This document shows, piece by piece, positions 8,116 through 16,019 of a stretch of 64,000 nt of DNA. The stretch comes from CADEED01 sp035995425 (GTDB lineage: Bacteria > Pseudomonadota > Gammaproteobacteria > Steroidobacterales > Steroidobacteraceae). The DNA is taken from positions 1 to 64,000 of the forward strand of contig DASYKM010000013.1 in assembly GCA_035995425.1 (NCBI GenBank), given 5' to 3'. Position 1 is the stretch's first letter, and each line of letters begins with the position of its first letter. Below the pieces are notes generated by a model, which saw only the letters and a list, made by a program, of their open reading frames with translations, was not told the DNA's origin and did not search any database. Both the position numbers and the translations under genes were made by a program.

Positions 8116-8135
8116 CAACCACAGGACGGCCGCCC

Positions 8136-8837
8136 GTGACGACGTACCGCGCACTCGCTCTCCTCGCCGCGCTCCTGGCCGGCAGCTGGACACTGAATGC
8201 CGGCGCACGCGCCGCCGAAACCGCTGGTTCGGCGTCCGTCTCGACCGCCTCCACGCTCGACAAGTGGCGGGCCGGTACTAACTACCAGCTGTTGCGGGCG
8301 CCGCAGCCCACCACCGTGGGCAGTGGCAAGGTCGAAATCGACGAGATCTTCTGGTACGGCTGCGGTCACTGTTACGCCCTCGATCCCACGCTCGAAGGCT
8401 GGAAGGCCGAGAAGCCGCCATACGTCGAGTTCGTGCGCATCCCCGTGATCTGGGGCCAGGTGCACCGGCAGCATGCGAAGTTGTACTACACGCTACAGGC
8501 GCTGCATCGCCCGGAGCTGCACAGCAAGGTATTCGACGCCATTCATCAGCAAGGCCTGCCGCTCTCCGGGCGCGACGATGTGCAAGCGCGCGCAATGCAA
8601 CTCGCTTTCCTGGTCTCGCAGGGCGTGACCGAGACGGAGTTCAATACCGCCTACGACTCCATGACGGTCGCCACCAACATGTTGCGCGCGGAGGACCTGA
8701 CCAAGAAATATGCGGTGGCGAGCGTGCCGACGCTGATCGTAAACGGCAAGTACAGCACCAGCGTCGCTGAAGCCGGCGACCAGATCCTGTTGCTCTCGTT
8801 GATCAACGACCTCGCTGCCAGCGAGAAGAATCGCTAG
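8136..8837 (+). CDS. dsbA: Thiol:disulfide interchange protein DsbA
   Basis: Periplasmic oxidant that forms disulfides in exported proteins. The 233-residue product starts with GTG, has a signal peptide (about residues 1-27) and a thioredoxin fold with the active site CGHC (Cys76, Cys79) in FWYGCGHCY. The cis-proline loop is seen later as ASVPTLIVNGKY. It follows cytochrome c4 by 20 bases in the same direction, so they are probably co-transcribed, as in Pseudomonas and Xanthomonas. Confidence 0.92.
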   Translation: MTTYRALALLAALLAGSWTLNAGARAAETAGSASVSTASTLDKWRAGTNYQLLRAPQPTTVGSGKVEIDEIFWYGCGHCYALDPTLEGWKAEKPPYVEFVRIPVIWGQVHRQHAKLYYTLQALHRPELHSKVFDAIHQQGLPLSGRDDVQARAMQLAFLVSQGVTETEFNTAYDSMTVATNMLRAEDLTKKYAVASVPTLIVNGKYSTSVAEAGDQILLLSLINDLAASEKNR

Positions 8838-8858
8838 CGCGCCGCGGCCTGCGCAGAC

Positions 8859-9833
8859 ATGCTGAGCGCCTTCGTCCCGCAACCCCAAGGCCTGGCGCGT
8901 TTCGAACTGCGCTCCGGCGCTGCCATTCCAGGGGAATCGATCTGGCTCGACCTGGTCGAGCCGACGCCGGCCGAAGAAAAACAGGTCGAAAGCTTTCTCA
9001 GCATCGACGTGCCGACGCGTGACGAGATGCGCGAGATCGAAGCGTCCAATCGGCTGTACGAGGAAGACGGCGCTCTCTACATGACGGCGACCGTCGTCAC
9101 CAAGCTCGATTCGGACCTGCCGGAAAGCACGCAGATCACGTTCATCCTCTCCGCGGCCAAGCTCGTCACCAATCGTTACGTGGATCCGTTGCCGTTCCGG
9201 CGCTTCATCGCCTACGCCGAACGCCATCCGAATTCCTGCAATTCACCGCCGGCGGTGCTGGCCGGCCTGCTCGAATCGATCATCAATCGCGTCGCCGACG
9301 TCATCGAACGCGTGGCAACCGACCTGGATGCCGCGTCGGTCGAAGTCTTCACCGCGTCGCGCAAGAAACGCGGCGCCTTTCGTGATTTCCGTAAAACGCT
9401 CGAACGCCTCGGACAGAACGGCGAGCTCATCTCCAAGGCACGCGAAAGTCTCGTCAGCCTCGGCAGGCTCCTGACCTTCGTGCAGCAGAGCACTTCGGTT
9501 CCCATGTCGCAGGAAGTGCGGGCGCGATTCCGCACCCTCACGCGCGACGTGATGGCGATGAGCGATCACGCGTCGTTTCTCGGCACCAAGGTGTCGTTCA
9601 TCCTCGACGCCACGCTCGGCCTCATCAACATCGACCAGAACAACATCCTCAAGATCTTCTCGGTGGTCACGGTGTTCCTGCTCCCGCCCTCGGTCATCGG
9701 CGCGGTGTACGGCATGAACTTCGACCATATTCCCGGCTCACACGAGCCCTGGGGCTTCTGGGCGGCGCTGGGACTGATGCTCGCCTCGGCCATCGGCCCC
9801 TTCGTATGGTTCAAGCGGAAAGGTTGGCTCTGA
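8859..9833 (+). CDS. corA: CorA-family divalent-metal (Mg2+/Co2+) transporter
   Basis: A 324-residue inner-membrane channel. A long cytoplasmic N-terminal domain is followed by two C-terminal membrane helices. The first ends with the family signature YGMNF (GMN selectivity motif) and the second spans ALGLMLASAIGPFVWF before a basic KRKGWL tail. Members carry magnesium, cobalt or sometimes zinc; the ion cannot be told from sequence. The gene begins 21 bases after dsbA, so read-through from that operon is possible, and it precedes the tRNA gene. Confidence 0.9.
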   Translation: MLSAFVPQPQGLARFELRSGAAIPGESIWLDLVEPTPAEEKQVESFLSIDVPTRDEMREIEASNRLYEEDGALYMTATVVTKLDSDLPESTQITFILSAAKLVTNRYVDPLPFRRFIAYAERHPNSCNSPPAVLAGLLESIINRVADVIERVATDLDAASVEVFTASRKKRGAFRDFRKTLERLGQNGELISKARESLVSLGRLLTFVQQSTSVPMSQEVRARFRTLTRDVMAMSDHASFLGTKVSFILDATLGLINIDQNNILKIFSVVTVFLLPPSVIGAVYGMNFDHIPGSHEPWGFWAALGLMLASAIGPFVWFKRKGWL

Positions 9834-9856
9834 CCGGCTAGAATCCGCACCTCCGC

Positions 9857-9933
9857 GCGCCCGTAGCTCAGCTGGATAGAGTGGCAGCCTCCGAAGCTGC
9901 AGGTCGTTGGTTCGAATCCAATCGGGCGCGCCA
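9857..9933 (+). tRNA. tRNA-Arg (anticodon CCG)
   Basis: A 77-nt cloverleaf with encoded CCA. The acceptor arm is GCGCCCG/CGGGCGC with discriminator G. The D-arm contains TAGCTCAGCTGGATAGA. The anticodon loop is CTCCGAA between GCAGC and GCTGC, giving anticodon CCG, which reads the arginine codon CGG. The T-arm is GTTGG-TTCGAAT-CCAAT with one G-U pair. It lies between corA and the cytochrome c5 gene. Confidence 0.96.
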
Positions 9934-9973
9934 GATTATTCACCGCCACTTTCGACAGATATACTTCGCGCCC

Positions 9974-10486
9974 ATGAGCAAACAAGACTCCCATTTCTTC
10001 AATAATTTCAGCCTGGTCCTCGGCATTCTGTTCGCCGTGACGATCGGCTTGTTCGCGTTCGCGCGGCACGTCGGCGCCAACAATCAGGGCAAACAGGTCA
10101 GCACCGATCCGCGCTACGTCGAGAGCGTGGAGCAGCGGCTGCAGCCGGTGGCGCGTGTGGCGGTGGCGGGTCAGGACAACTCGGCTCTGAAGATCGAAAG
10201 TGTCGGCGCGCCAGTGGCGGTTGCCGCCATTCCGGCGAATGGCACCGCGGCCTACGAGACCGCCTGCCAGGCCTGTCATGGCGCCGGCATCGCCGGAGCA
10301 CCGAAGGTTGGCGACAAAGCCGCCTGGGGACCGCGCATCGCACAGGGCAAGGACACTCTCTACAACCACGCCCTGCATGGCTTCAACGGCAAGTCCGGAG
10401 TGATGCCCCCCAAGGGTGGTCGCGCCGATTGGCCGGACGACCTCATCAAGCAGGCCGTCGATCACATCGTCGAGCTGAACAAGTAA
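9974..10486 (+). CDS. Cytochrome c5-family membrane-anchored monohaem cytochrome
   Basis: A 170-residue protein with an N-terminal membrane anchor (FSLVLGILFAVTIGLFAF) followed by a linker and one C-terminal haem c domain. The haem site is CQACHG, with a sixth-ligand methionine in GVMPPKGG, the c5 arrangement. It probably shuttles electrons to oxidases on the periplasmic side of the inner membrane. ATG at 9974 gives the anchor directly. It begins 40 bases after the tRNA and converges with comM. Confidence 0.88.
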   Translation: MSKQDSHFFNNFSLVLGILFAVTIGLFAFARHVGANNQGKQVSTDPRYVESVEQRLQPVARVAVAGQDNSALKIESVGAPVAVAAIPANGTAAYETACQACHGAGIAGAPKVGDKAAWGPRIAQGKDTLYNHALHGFNGKSGVMPPKGGRADWPDDLIKQAVDHIVELNK

Positions 10487-10493
10487 CTCGAGT

Positions 10494-12059
10494 TCAGTCC
10501 GTCGTGCGCCGCAGCTGCAGGGCTTCGGCGAGATGAGCGGGCCCAATGGGTTTGTCCGGCGAGCACGCTGGTTCATCCAGCGTCGTCATCTCCAGATCAG
10601 CAATGGTCCGCGCCACGCGCAGGACCCGATGCACGCCACGCGCTGAAAGCATGAGCCTGGCCCGCGCCTGGGCGAGAAGCAGCCGGCAGGCGCGATCCAA
10701 CCGGCAAACTTGCTGGGTTTCCGTGCCGCTCAACTCGCCGTTGAGCTTGCCGGCGCGACGATGCTGCACCTCACGTGCCTGCCGCACGCGCTGTGCGGCG
10801 TGCGCGGTGCCCGACGGAGCATCGCGCGGCTCGCGCTCACCTAACAACTCTTCGCTGGGCACGGTCGGTACCTCGACCCGCAGGTCGATGCGGTCGAGCA
10901 ATGGCCCGGACACCCGCGCGCGATAACGCGCGATTTCCGGTGGCGCGCATCGGCAGCGGCCGGAGGGGTCACCGAGATAGCCGCAAGGACAGGGATTCAT
11001 GGCGGCCACCAGCTGGAAGCGTGCCGGGTACTCCACCTGCAGCGCCGCCCGTGAGATTGCCACCACGCCGGTTTCGAGCGGCTCGCGCAGGCTCTCGAGC
11101 ACGCGCCGGTTGAATTCCGGCAGCTCATCGAGGAACAGCACACCGCCATGCGCCAGACTCACCTCGCCGGGCCGCGCACTTGGACCGCCACCGATGATGG
11201 CACTCGCGGACGCAGTGTGATGCGGCGCGCGAAACGGCCGCCGGCCATAGTCGCGAGCGTCGAACCCGCGCGAGCTCACCGATGCAATGGACGCCACGTC
11301 GAGCGCTTCGTCTCCGGCCAGGCCTGGCAGCAACCCCGGCAACCGCTGCGCCAGCATGCTCTTGCCGGTGCCCGGCGGACCGATCAACAGAATGCTGTGT
11401 CCACCTGCCGCGGCCACCAGCAGCGCGCGCTTGCCTGCGGCCTGGCCGCGAACATCGGCGAGGTCCGGCAACGCGCGCTCTGATGAGGTATCGAATGCAG
11501 CGGGCAAAGGCGTTTCAGCGACGGTGTCGACGGCACGTGCCGCGCTCGCACTGAACAGCGCACACACGTCTAACAAGGTTGCCGCGCTCAGCACGCCCGC
11601 GGATGCGGCGAGGCGCGCCTCGTTCAAGTTGGCGGCCGGCACCACGACCCCGCACGCATCGCGCGCCGCGTGGGCGGCGGCGAGCAGCACGCCCTTTACC
11701 GGCTTGAGCTCGCCGGCGAGGCCGAGCTCTCCATAGAACTCCGAACGGCCGAGCGAATCGTTCGCGGACTCGAGCTGCGACGATGCAAGCAGGATTCCGA
11801 GCGCGATGGGCAGGTCATAACGGCAGCCTTCCTTGGGCAGATCCGCCGGCGAGAGATTGACCGTGATACGGCCGGCGGGGAATTCGAAACCGGAATTCTG
11901 GAGCGCGGCGCGCACGCGGTCTTTGCTCTCTTTGACCGCGGTTGCCGGCAACCCGACGATGGAGAAGGTGGGCAGCCCCGACCCGAGATGAACCTCGACT
12001 TCGACACGCGGCGCCGAGAGGCCGAGCTGCGCGCGACTCGCGACCCGTGCGATACCCAT
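10494..12059 (-). CDS. comM: ComM (YifB) Mg-chelatase-like AAA+ ATPase
   Basis: A 521-residue hexameric helicase that promotes branch migration of incoming DNA during natural transformation. The N-terminal ChlI-like domain (GLPTFSIVGLP, SPADLPKEG) precedes the AAA+ core with Walker A GPPGTGKSM, then the ChlI signature around PRPGEVSLAHGGVLFLDE, and a C-terminal Mg-chelatase domain with four Cys near CPCGYLGDPSGRC. ATG at 12059 (MGIARVASRAQ) matches the family start. It lies 55 bases downstream of ubiK and is probably co-transcribed. It hints at transformability, although YifB is also found in non-competent bacteria. Confidence 0.92.
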   Translation of the reverse strand: MGIARVASRAQLGLSAPRVEVEVHLGSGLPTFSIVGLPATAVKESKDRVRAALQNSGFEFPAGRITVNLSPADLPKEGCRYDLPIALGILLASSQLESANDSLGRSEFYGELGLAGELKPVKGVLLAAAHAARDACGVVVPAANLNEARLAASAGVLSAATLLDVCALFSASAARAVDTVAETPLPAAFDTSSERALPDLADVRGQAAGKRALLVAAAGGHSILLIGPPGTGKSMLAQRLPGLLPGLAGDEALDVASIASVSSRGFDARDYGRRPFRAPHHTASASAIIGGGPSARPGEVSLAHGGVLFLDELPEFNRRVLESLREPLETGVVAISRAALQVEYPARFQLVAAMNPCPCGYLGDPSGRCRCAPPEIARYRARVSGPLLDRIDLRVEVPTVPSEELLGEREPRDAPSGTAHAAQRVRQAREVQHRRAGKLNGELSGTETQQVCRLDRACRLLLAQARARLMLSARGVHRVLRVARTIADLEMTTLDEPACSPDKPIGPAHLAEALQLRRTTD

Positions 12060-12114
12060 GACCACTCCTTGGTCGAGCGATCCAACGTCCGTGTTGGCCG
12101 CGTTTGTTGTTCGA

Positions 12115-12399
12115 TCAGCGGCCGGCGGGCTGTCCATTGATGGATTGGGCCGCCCTTGATTCGAGCTCGGCGACGCGCAACTCCAGCGCTTCCAGGCGCG
12201 CACGCGTGCGTTCGAGCACCTTGCGTTGCGCGTCGAATTCGTCGCGACCGGCGAGATCCAGCTTGCCGAGGTTGGCGCGAAGCACCGCCCGAAAGTTGTT
12301 TTCGAGGTCCTCACGCAGTCCGCTGGCACCGGATGCGAGCCCCGGCGGCAGTCCTTGCATCAGGCTACGTAGCAATTCCTCGACCCTGGGTATCTCCAC
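12115..12399 (-). CDS. ubiK: Ubiquinone biosynthesis accessory factor UbiK (YqiC/BMFP family)
   Basis: A 94-residue protein with the BMFP layout: an amphipathic segment (GLREDLENNFRAVLRANLGKLDL) then a C-terminal coiled coil (VLERTRARLEALELRVAELE). UbiK works with UbiJ in the soluble Ubi complex that carries late ubiquinone intermediates; ubiJ is also in this window, at 45.0 kb. I chose the GTG at 12399 because AGGAG lies about seven bases upstream on the coding strand; the ATG further upstream would put 23 atypical residues in front. The usual N-terminal 'MID' residues are replaced by MEIPRVEEL. Confidence 0.85.
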   Translation of the reverse strand: MEIPRVEELLRSLMQGLPPGLASGASGLREDLENNFRAVLRANLGKLDLAGRDEFDAQRKVLERTRARLEALELRVAELESRAAQSINGQPAGR

Positions 12400-12445
12400 T
12401 GGCGGCTCTCCTAACAAGTTGGCGGCACTCTGCCCTGTTTTGTTG

Positions 12446-12479
12446 CGCGCCCAATTCCATCGCCCCAAATTCGGGCGCG
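12446..12479. repeat. Imperfect inverted repeat upstream of the glnK promoter
   Basis: CGCGCCCAATT (12446-12456) faces AATTCGGGCGCG (12468-12479), with one extra base, across an 11-base spacer. It lies about 60-95 bases before the -24/-12 promoter, the distance at which enhancer-binding proteins act. It does not match the NtrC consensus, so any regulatory role is only suggested by position. Confidence 0.3.
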
Positions 12480-12539
12480 AACACCGGAAGGAGGCCTTCT
12501 TTCGCGCCGCAGCGGCCCTCTCTTGGCTGGCAGGGGGGC

Positions 12540-12555
12540 TGGCATGGAACCTGCA
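12540..12555 (+). promoter_or_regulatory. Sigma-54 (-24/-12) promoter of glnK-amtB
   Basis: TGGCATGGAACCTGCA matches the sigma-54 consensus TGGCAC-N5-TTGCW, with invariant GG at -24 and GC at -12 and exact spacing; only two less-conserved bases differ. Transcription should start near 12567, about 75 bases before the glnK ATG. glnK-amtB is a classic NtrC/sigma-54 target expressed under nitrogen limitation, so site and gene agree well. Confidence 0.85.
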
Positions 12556-12641
12556 CTTTGATCACAGGCTAAGAACATTGATGAGTTGGGAGCATACGCG
12601 TGCCCGAAGGGCGCGCTCCATCGGATAACTATGCCAAAGCG

Positions 12642-12980
12642 ATGAAAATGATCACTGCAATCATTCGCCCGTGGAAGCTCGACGACCTGCAAATGGCCGT
12701 CGCGCGCCTCGGCGTGCAGGGGATCACCGTAACCGAGGTCACGGGTTACGGACGCCAGCGGGGGCATTCGGAGCACTACAAGGGCTCCGAATATCAGGTG
12801 GAGTTCGTGCCGAAGCTGCGCGTCGAGATCGTGCTCGACGCGGCTTCCGCAGAGGCGGTCATCGAAGCCATCAGCAATGTGTGTCGCACGGGCAAAACCG
12901 GCGACGGCAAGATTTTCCTGGCGCCAGTCGGTGAAGCGGTGCGGATACGCACCCGTGAATCCGGCGCGGCGGCAGCCTGA
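12642..12980 (+). CDS. glnK: Nitrogen regulatory PII protein GlnK
   Basis: A 112-residue PII signalling trimer subunit, exactly the usual length from ATG 12642 (MKMITAIIRPWKL). The T-loop contains GRQRGHSEHYKG followed by SEY, which keeps the tyrosine uridylylated by GlnD. The B-loop TGKTGDGKIF binds ATP and 2-oxoglutarate and is intact. Located 22 bases before amtB behind a sigma-54 promoter, it is the GlnK type that blocks the AmtB channel when nitrogen is plentiful. Confidence 0.95.
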   Translation: MKMITAIIRPWKLDDLQMAVARLGVQGITVTEVTGYGRQRGHSEHYKGSEYQVEFVPKLRVEIVLDAASAEAVIEAISNVCRTGKTGDGKIFLAPVGEAVRIRTRESGAAAA

Positions 12981-13002
12981 GATGTCGTTGAGGAGCTTTT
13001 AC

Positions 13003-14430
13003 ATGCATCAAGATAAGAAGAGAACGAAGGGTAGCAGCCTGATGCGCGGTCTCGGCGCAGCGCTGTTGTTGATGTTGCCGGCATTGGTCTTTGCCGCCGA
13101 CGCGCCACCGCCGCCTAACAAGGGTGATATTGCATGGCTCATGACGAGCACGGTGCTGGTCATCCTCATGACCGTCCCGGGTCTCGCGCTGTTCTACGGT
13201 GGCATGGTCCGCAGCAAAAACGTGTTGTCGCTGCTCATGCAGGTGATGATCATTTTCTGCCTGGGCGTGCTGATGTTCGCCGTATACGGCTACAGCGTCG
13301 CTTTCAGCGAAGGCACCAACCAGTTCTTCGGTGGCTTCAGCAAGTTGTTCCTGAAAGGAATGAACGGCGATTCGCTCACCGGCACCTTCAGCAAGGCAAC
13401 CAACATTCCCGAGCTGGGGTTCTTCATATTCCAGGCGACCTTCGCGGCGATCACGCCCGGACTCATCGTCGGCGCGTTTGCCGAACGCGTGAAGTTCAGC
13501 GCGTTGCTCGTGTTCATCATTGTCTGGCTGACTTTTGCCTACTACCCGATCGCGCACATGGTCTGGTTCTGGGCCGGCCCGGATGCCTACACCTCGCAAG
13601 CTGCGGCTGACGCTGTTTTTGCGCACAACGGCTTCCTGTTCAACAAGGGAGCGCTGGACTTCGCGGGCGGCACGGTGGTGCATATCAACGCCGGTATCGC
13701 GGGTCTCGTCGGATGTCTGTTGGTGGGAAAGCGTATCGGCTTCGGGCAATCGGCGCTGACACCTCACAACGTCCCCATGACCATGATCGGCGCTTCGCTG
13801 CTGTGGGTGGGTTGGTTCGGCTTCAACGTGGGTTCCAACCTCGAAGCGAACGGATTCGCGACGCTCGTGTTCACCAACACGCTGCTCGCCACCGCGGCTG
13901 CAACGATGGCCTGGATCCTGGTCGAATGGGTGGTCAAGGGCACGCCCACGATGCTGGGGGCCGCCTCGGGTGCGGTTGCCGGTCTCGTGGCCATCACGCC
14001 GGCCTGCGGTTGGGTGGGAACCATGGGCTCCATCGCCATCGGCGCCATCGCGGCCGTGATCTGCGTGTGGGCCTGCTCGGGCCTCAAGAAAATGTTGGGC
14101 TATGACGACTCGCTCGATGTGTTCGGCGTGCACTGCATCGGCGGTATCGTCGGTGCCCTGCTCACGGGGGTGTTCAACTCGCCCGCGCTGGGCGGCACCG
14201 ACGTGTACGACTACGTTGCCAATGCCTATCCGGATCCGGCGGCGTACGACATGGGTGCCCACGTCATCTCGCAGCTCTGGGGTGTTGGCGTGACCTTGCT
14301 CTGGTCGGGCGTAGTGTCCCTGGTCGCGTTCAAGCTGATTGATCTGACGATCGGCCTGCGCGTGACTGAAGAACAGGAGCGCGAAGGCCTCGACACCGTG
14401 TCGCACGGCGAGCGTGCCTACAACGGCTGA
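13003..14430 (+). CDS. amtB: Ammonium transporter AmtB
   Basis: A 475-residue inner-membrane ammonium channel. A signal-like N-terminal helix (LGAALLLMLPALVFAADA) precedes eleven predicted membrane helices. The motif FYGGMVRSKNVL begins the conserved core, and the twin pore histidines are in VVHINAGIAG and FGVHCIGGIVG. ATG at 13003 is chosen because GAGGAG lies seven bases upstream. Cotranscribed with glnK; GlnK binds its cytoplasmic face. Two hairpins follow, the second a strong terminator. Confidence 0.96.
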   Translation: MHQDKKRTKGSSLMRGLGAALLLMLPALVFAADAPPPPNKGDIAWLMTSTVLVILMTVPGLALFYGGMVRSKNVLSLLMQVMIIFCLGVLMFAVYGYSVAFSEGTNQFFGGFSKLFLKGMNGDSLTGTFSKATNIPELGFFIFQATFAAITPGLIVGAFAERVKFSALLVFIIVWLTFAYYPIAHMVWFWAGPDAYTSQAAADAVFAHNGFLFNKGALDFAGGTVVHINAGIAGLVGCLLVGKRIGFGQSALTPHNVPMTMIGASLLWVGWFGFNVGSNLEANGFATLVFTNTLLATAAATMAWILVEWVVKGTPTMLGAASGAVAGLVAITPACGWVGTMGSIAIGAIAAVICVWACSGLKKMLGYDDSLDVFGVHCIGGIVGALLTGVFNSPALGGTDVYDYVANAYPDPAAYDMGAHVISQLWGVGVTLLWSGVVSLVAFKLIDLTIGLRVTEEQEREGLDTVSHGERAYNG

Positions 14431-14437
14431 AACCGAA

Positions 14438-14463
14438 CGGGGCCTGGGTAACTCCAGGCCCCG
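14438..14463 (+). other. GC-rich hairpin after amtB
   Basis: CGGGGCCTGG (14438-14447) pairs perfectly with CCAGGCCCCG (14454-14463) over a 6-base loop. There is no following T-run, so alone it is a transcript-end stabiliser or pause hairpin. It precedes the true terminator by about 20 bases. Confidence 0.7.
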
Positions 14464-14484
14464 TATAGGGAAACTCTCAAAGCA

Positions 14485-14512
14485 GGGCCTCCTCCGGGAG
14501 GCCCTTTCTTTT
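14485..14512 (+). terminator. Intrinsic terminator of glnK-amtB
   Basis: GGGCCTCC (14485-14492) and GGAGGCCC (14497-14504) form an 8-bp perfect stem with TCCG loop, followed by TTTCTTTT. It ends the glnK-amtB transcript before the DUF4124 gene. Confidence 0.9.
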
Positions 14513-14606
14513 GGGCATCTCAGGCAGGAAATAGGGCTTGTCTGTGATGGACATCAAGGGTCTGATAGCGCGTCCCCTGCGATAATCCGCGCACCGGAGG
14601 AAGGCC

Positions 14607-15095
14607 ATGCGTCATACAAATATTCTTGCCGTCATTGCGGGCGTTTTCACCTGTGCCCTCGTTCTTGGTGAAATGGCGCAGGCGGGCGACGTCTATAAAT
14701 ACGTGGACGAGCATGGCACCACGCTCTACACCGACAAACCCGTGCCGGGCGCGGTACTCGTGAGCACCGGCGCCCAGCGTCCGCCGGAAGTTGCCGCGCG
14801 CAACTATGCCGCCACGCAGTCCGCGACCAGCGGTCAGCTCGCCGCCAGCAACCAGCGCATCGCCGACGGGCAGAACGATTCGCGCGTGGCCGCGAATGTC
14901 GCCAAAGATCTCGAAGCGTCACGTGCCGAGCGTTGCAAGCAGGCGCGCGATATCTACACGAAGTCCATCAATTCGCAGCGTCTCTACCGTCAGACCGCTG
15001 ATGGCAAACGCGAATATCTGAATGATGCCGAACTTGCGAAGCAGCGCATCGACGCCGCCAAGTCGGTCGACGCCATCTGCGGCCCGCAAGGCTGA
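14607..15095 (+). CDS. DUF4124-domain secreted protein
   Basis: A 162-residue exported protein of unknown function. A signal peptide ends near MAQAG, and the DUF4124 core DVYKYVDEHGTTLYTDKPVPG follows at once; this short beta unit is common in gammaproteobacterial periplasmic proteins. The rest is polar, with a helical C-terminal half (RCKQARDIYTKSINSQ...) and two lone cysteines (in ERCKQ and AICGP) that could form a disulfide. GGAGGAAGGCC precedes the ATG. It stands alone after the amtB terminator. Confidence 0.8.
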   Translation: MRHTNILAVIAGVFTCALVLGEMAQAGDVYKYVDEHGTTLYTDKPVPGAVLVSTGAQRPPEVAARNYAATQSATSGQLAASNQRIADGQNDSRVAANVAKDLEASRAERCKQARDIYTKSINSQRLYRQTADGKREYLNDAELAKQRIDAAKSVDAICGPQG

Positions 15096-15134
15096 GCGAA
15101 CAAGCGCTAGCCACTTTGTTACAGTCGCGCGCCT

Positions 15135-16019
15135 ATGATGCGCGTCGGCTTTGCAGGTCTCGGTGCCATGGGTGCTCCCATGGCGAAAAATCTCCATCGT
15201 GCCGGATTGCTCCAGGCCGTCTGGAATCGCAGCGGCGATAAAGCCCGCGCGCTCGGCGCCGAGCTCGGCTGCCAATCACCCGAATCACTGCAGGAATTCG
15301 CCGCACTCGTCGACGCCGTGGTGATCTGCGTATCGGCCGACGCGGACGTGCGCTCGGTGATCGAAGCGATGGCGCCCGGCCTTCGCAAAGACTCCCTCGT
15401 CATCGACTGTTCCACGGTCAGCGCCGACACCGCGCGCTGGGCCGAGCAATACGTTGCTTCGTCGGCGCAATTCGTCGATGCGCCGGTCAGCGGCGGCGTC
15501 GAAGGTGCGCAGAAAGGCACTCTGGCGATCATGACGGGCGGCGAGCCGTCCGCATTCGAACGCGCGAAGCCCATCCTCGCCGCCATGGGTAAGACCATCG
15601 AACATTTCGGCCCCGCGGGCTCGGGCCAGGCAACCAAGGCCACCAACCAGATCATGTGCGCCGGGATCATCCGCGCCTGCGCCGAAGCCATGGCCTTCGC
15701 CGGCGCGCACCAGCTGCCGCTCGATCGCGTGGTGTCGACGCTGGGTGCCGGCGCCGGCTCCAGCTGGTATTTCGTGCATCGCGCTCCGAACATGGTGCGC
15801 GAGAGCTATCCGGCCGGATTTCGCATCAAACTACATGCCAAAGATCTGCGGATCTGCCGTGACATGGCGGCGCGTTTCGGCGTCTCGCTGCCGGTGGTCG
15901 ATTCCATGCTGGCCGAATACGCCGAGCTCATGGCACAGGGTTTCGGCGACGAGGACATTTCGGCGACACACCGTCTCAAACAGGCGTTGTTCAAGAATGC
16001 GCCGCGTCGCGGCGCATGA
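15135..16019 (+). CDS. NAD(P)-dependent beta-hydroxyacid dehydrogenase (HIBADH family)
   Basis: A 294-residue two-domain oxidoreductase. The N-terminal Rossmann motif GFAGLGAMGAPMAKNL binds the cofactor, and the substrate loop DAPVSGGVEGAQKGTLAIM and the catalytic lysine segment GSGQATKATNQ are conserved in 3-hydroxyisobutyrate and tartronate semialdehyde dehydrogenases. The substrate cannot be assigned. Two ATGs (15135 and 15138) are adjacent. Its stop overlaps the start of algZ (ATGA), so it is the first gene of a unit with the two-component system. Confidence 0.87.
   Translation: MMRVGFAGLGAMGAPMAKNLHRAGLLQAVWNRSGDKARALGAELGCQSPESLQEFAALVDAVVICVSADADVRSVIEAMAPGLRKDSLVIDCSTVSADTARWAEQYVASSAQFVDAPVSGGVEGAQKGTLAIMTGGEPSAFERAKPILAAMGKTIEHFGPAGSGQATKATNQIMCAGIIRACAEAMAFAGAHQLPLDRVVSTLGAGAGSSWYFVHRAPNMVRESYPAGFRIKLHAKDLRICRDMAARFGVSLPVVDSMLAEYAELMAQGFGDEDISATHRLKQALFKNAPRRGA

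Noticed and set aside
9857..9933. tRNA-Arg as an island insertion site
   Set aside because: No direct repeat of the tRNA 3' end and no integrase within reach; flanking genes are housekeeping cytochromes.
12446..12479. NtrC enhancer upstream of glnK
   Set aside because: The inverted repeat does not fit GCACC-N5-GGTGC; kept only as a repeat of unknown role.
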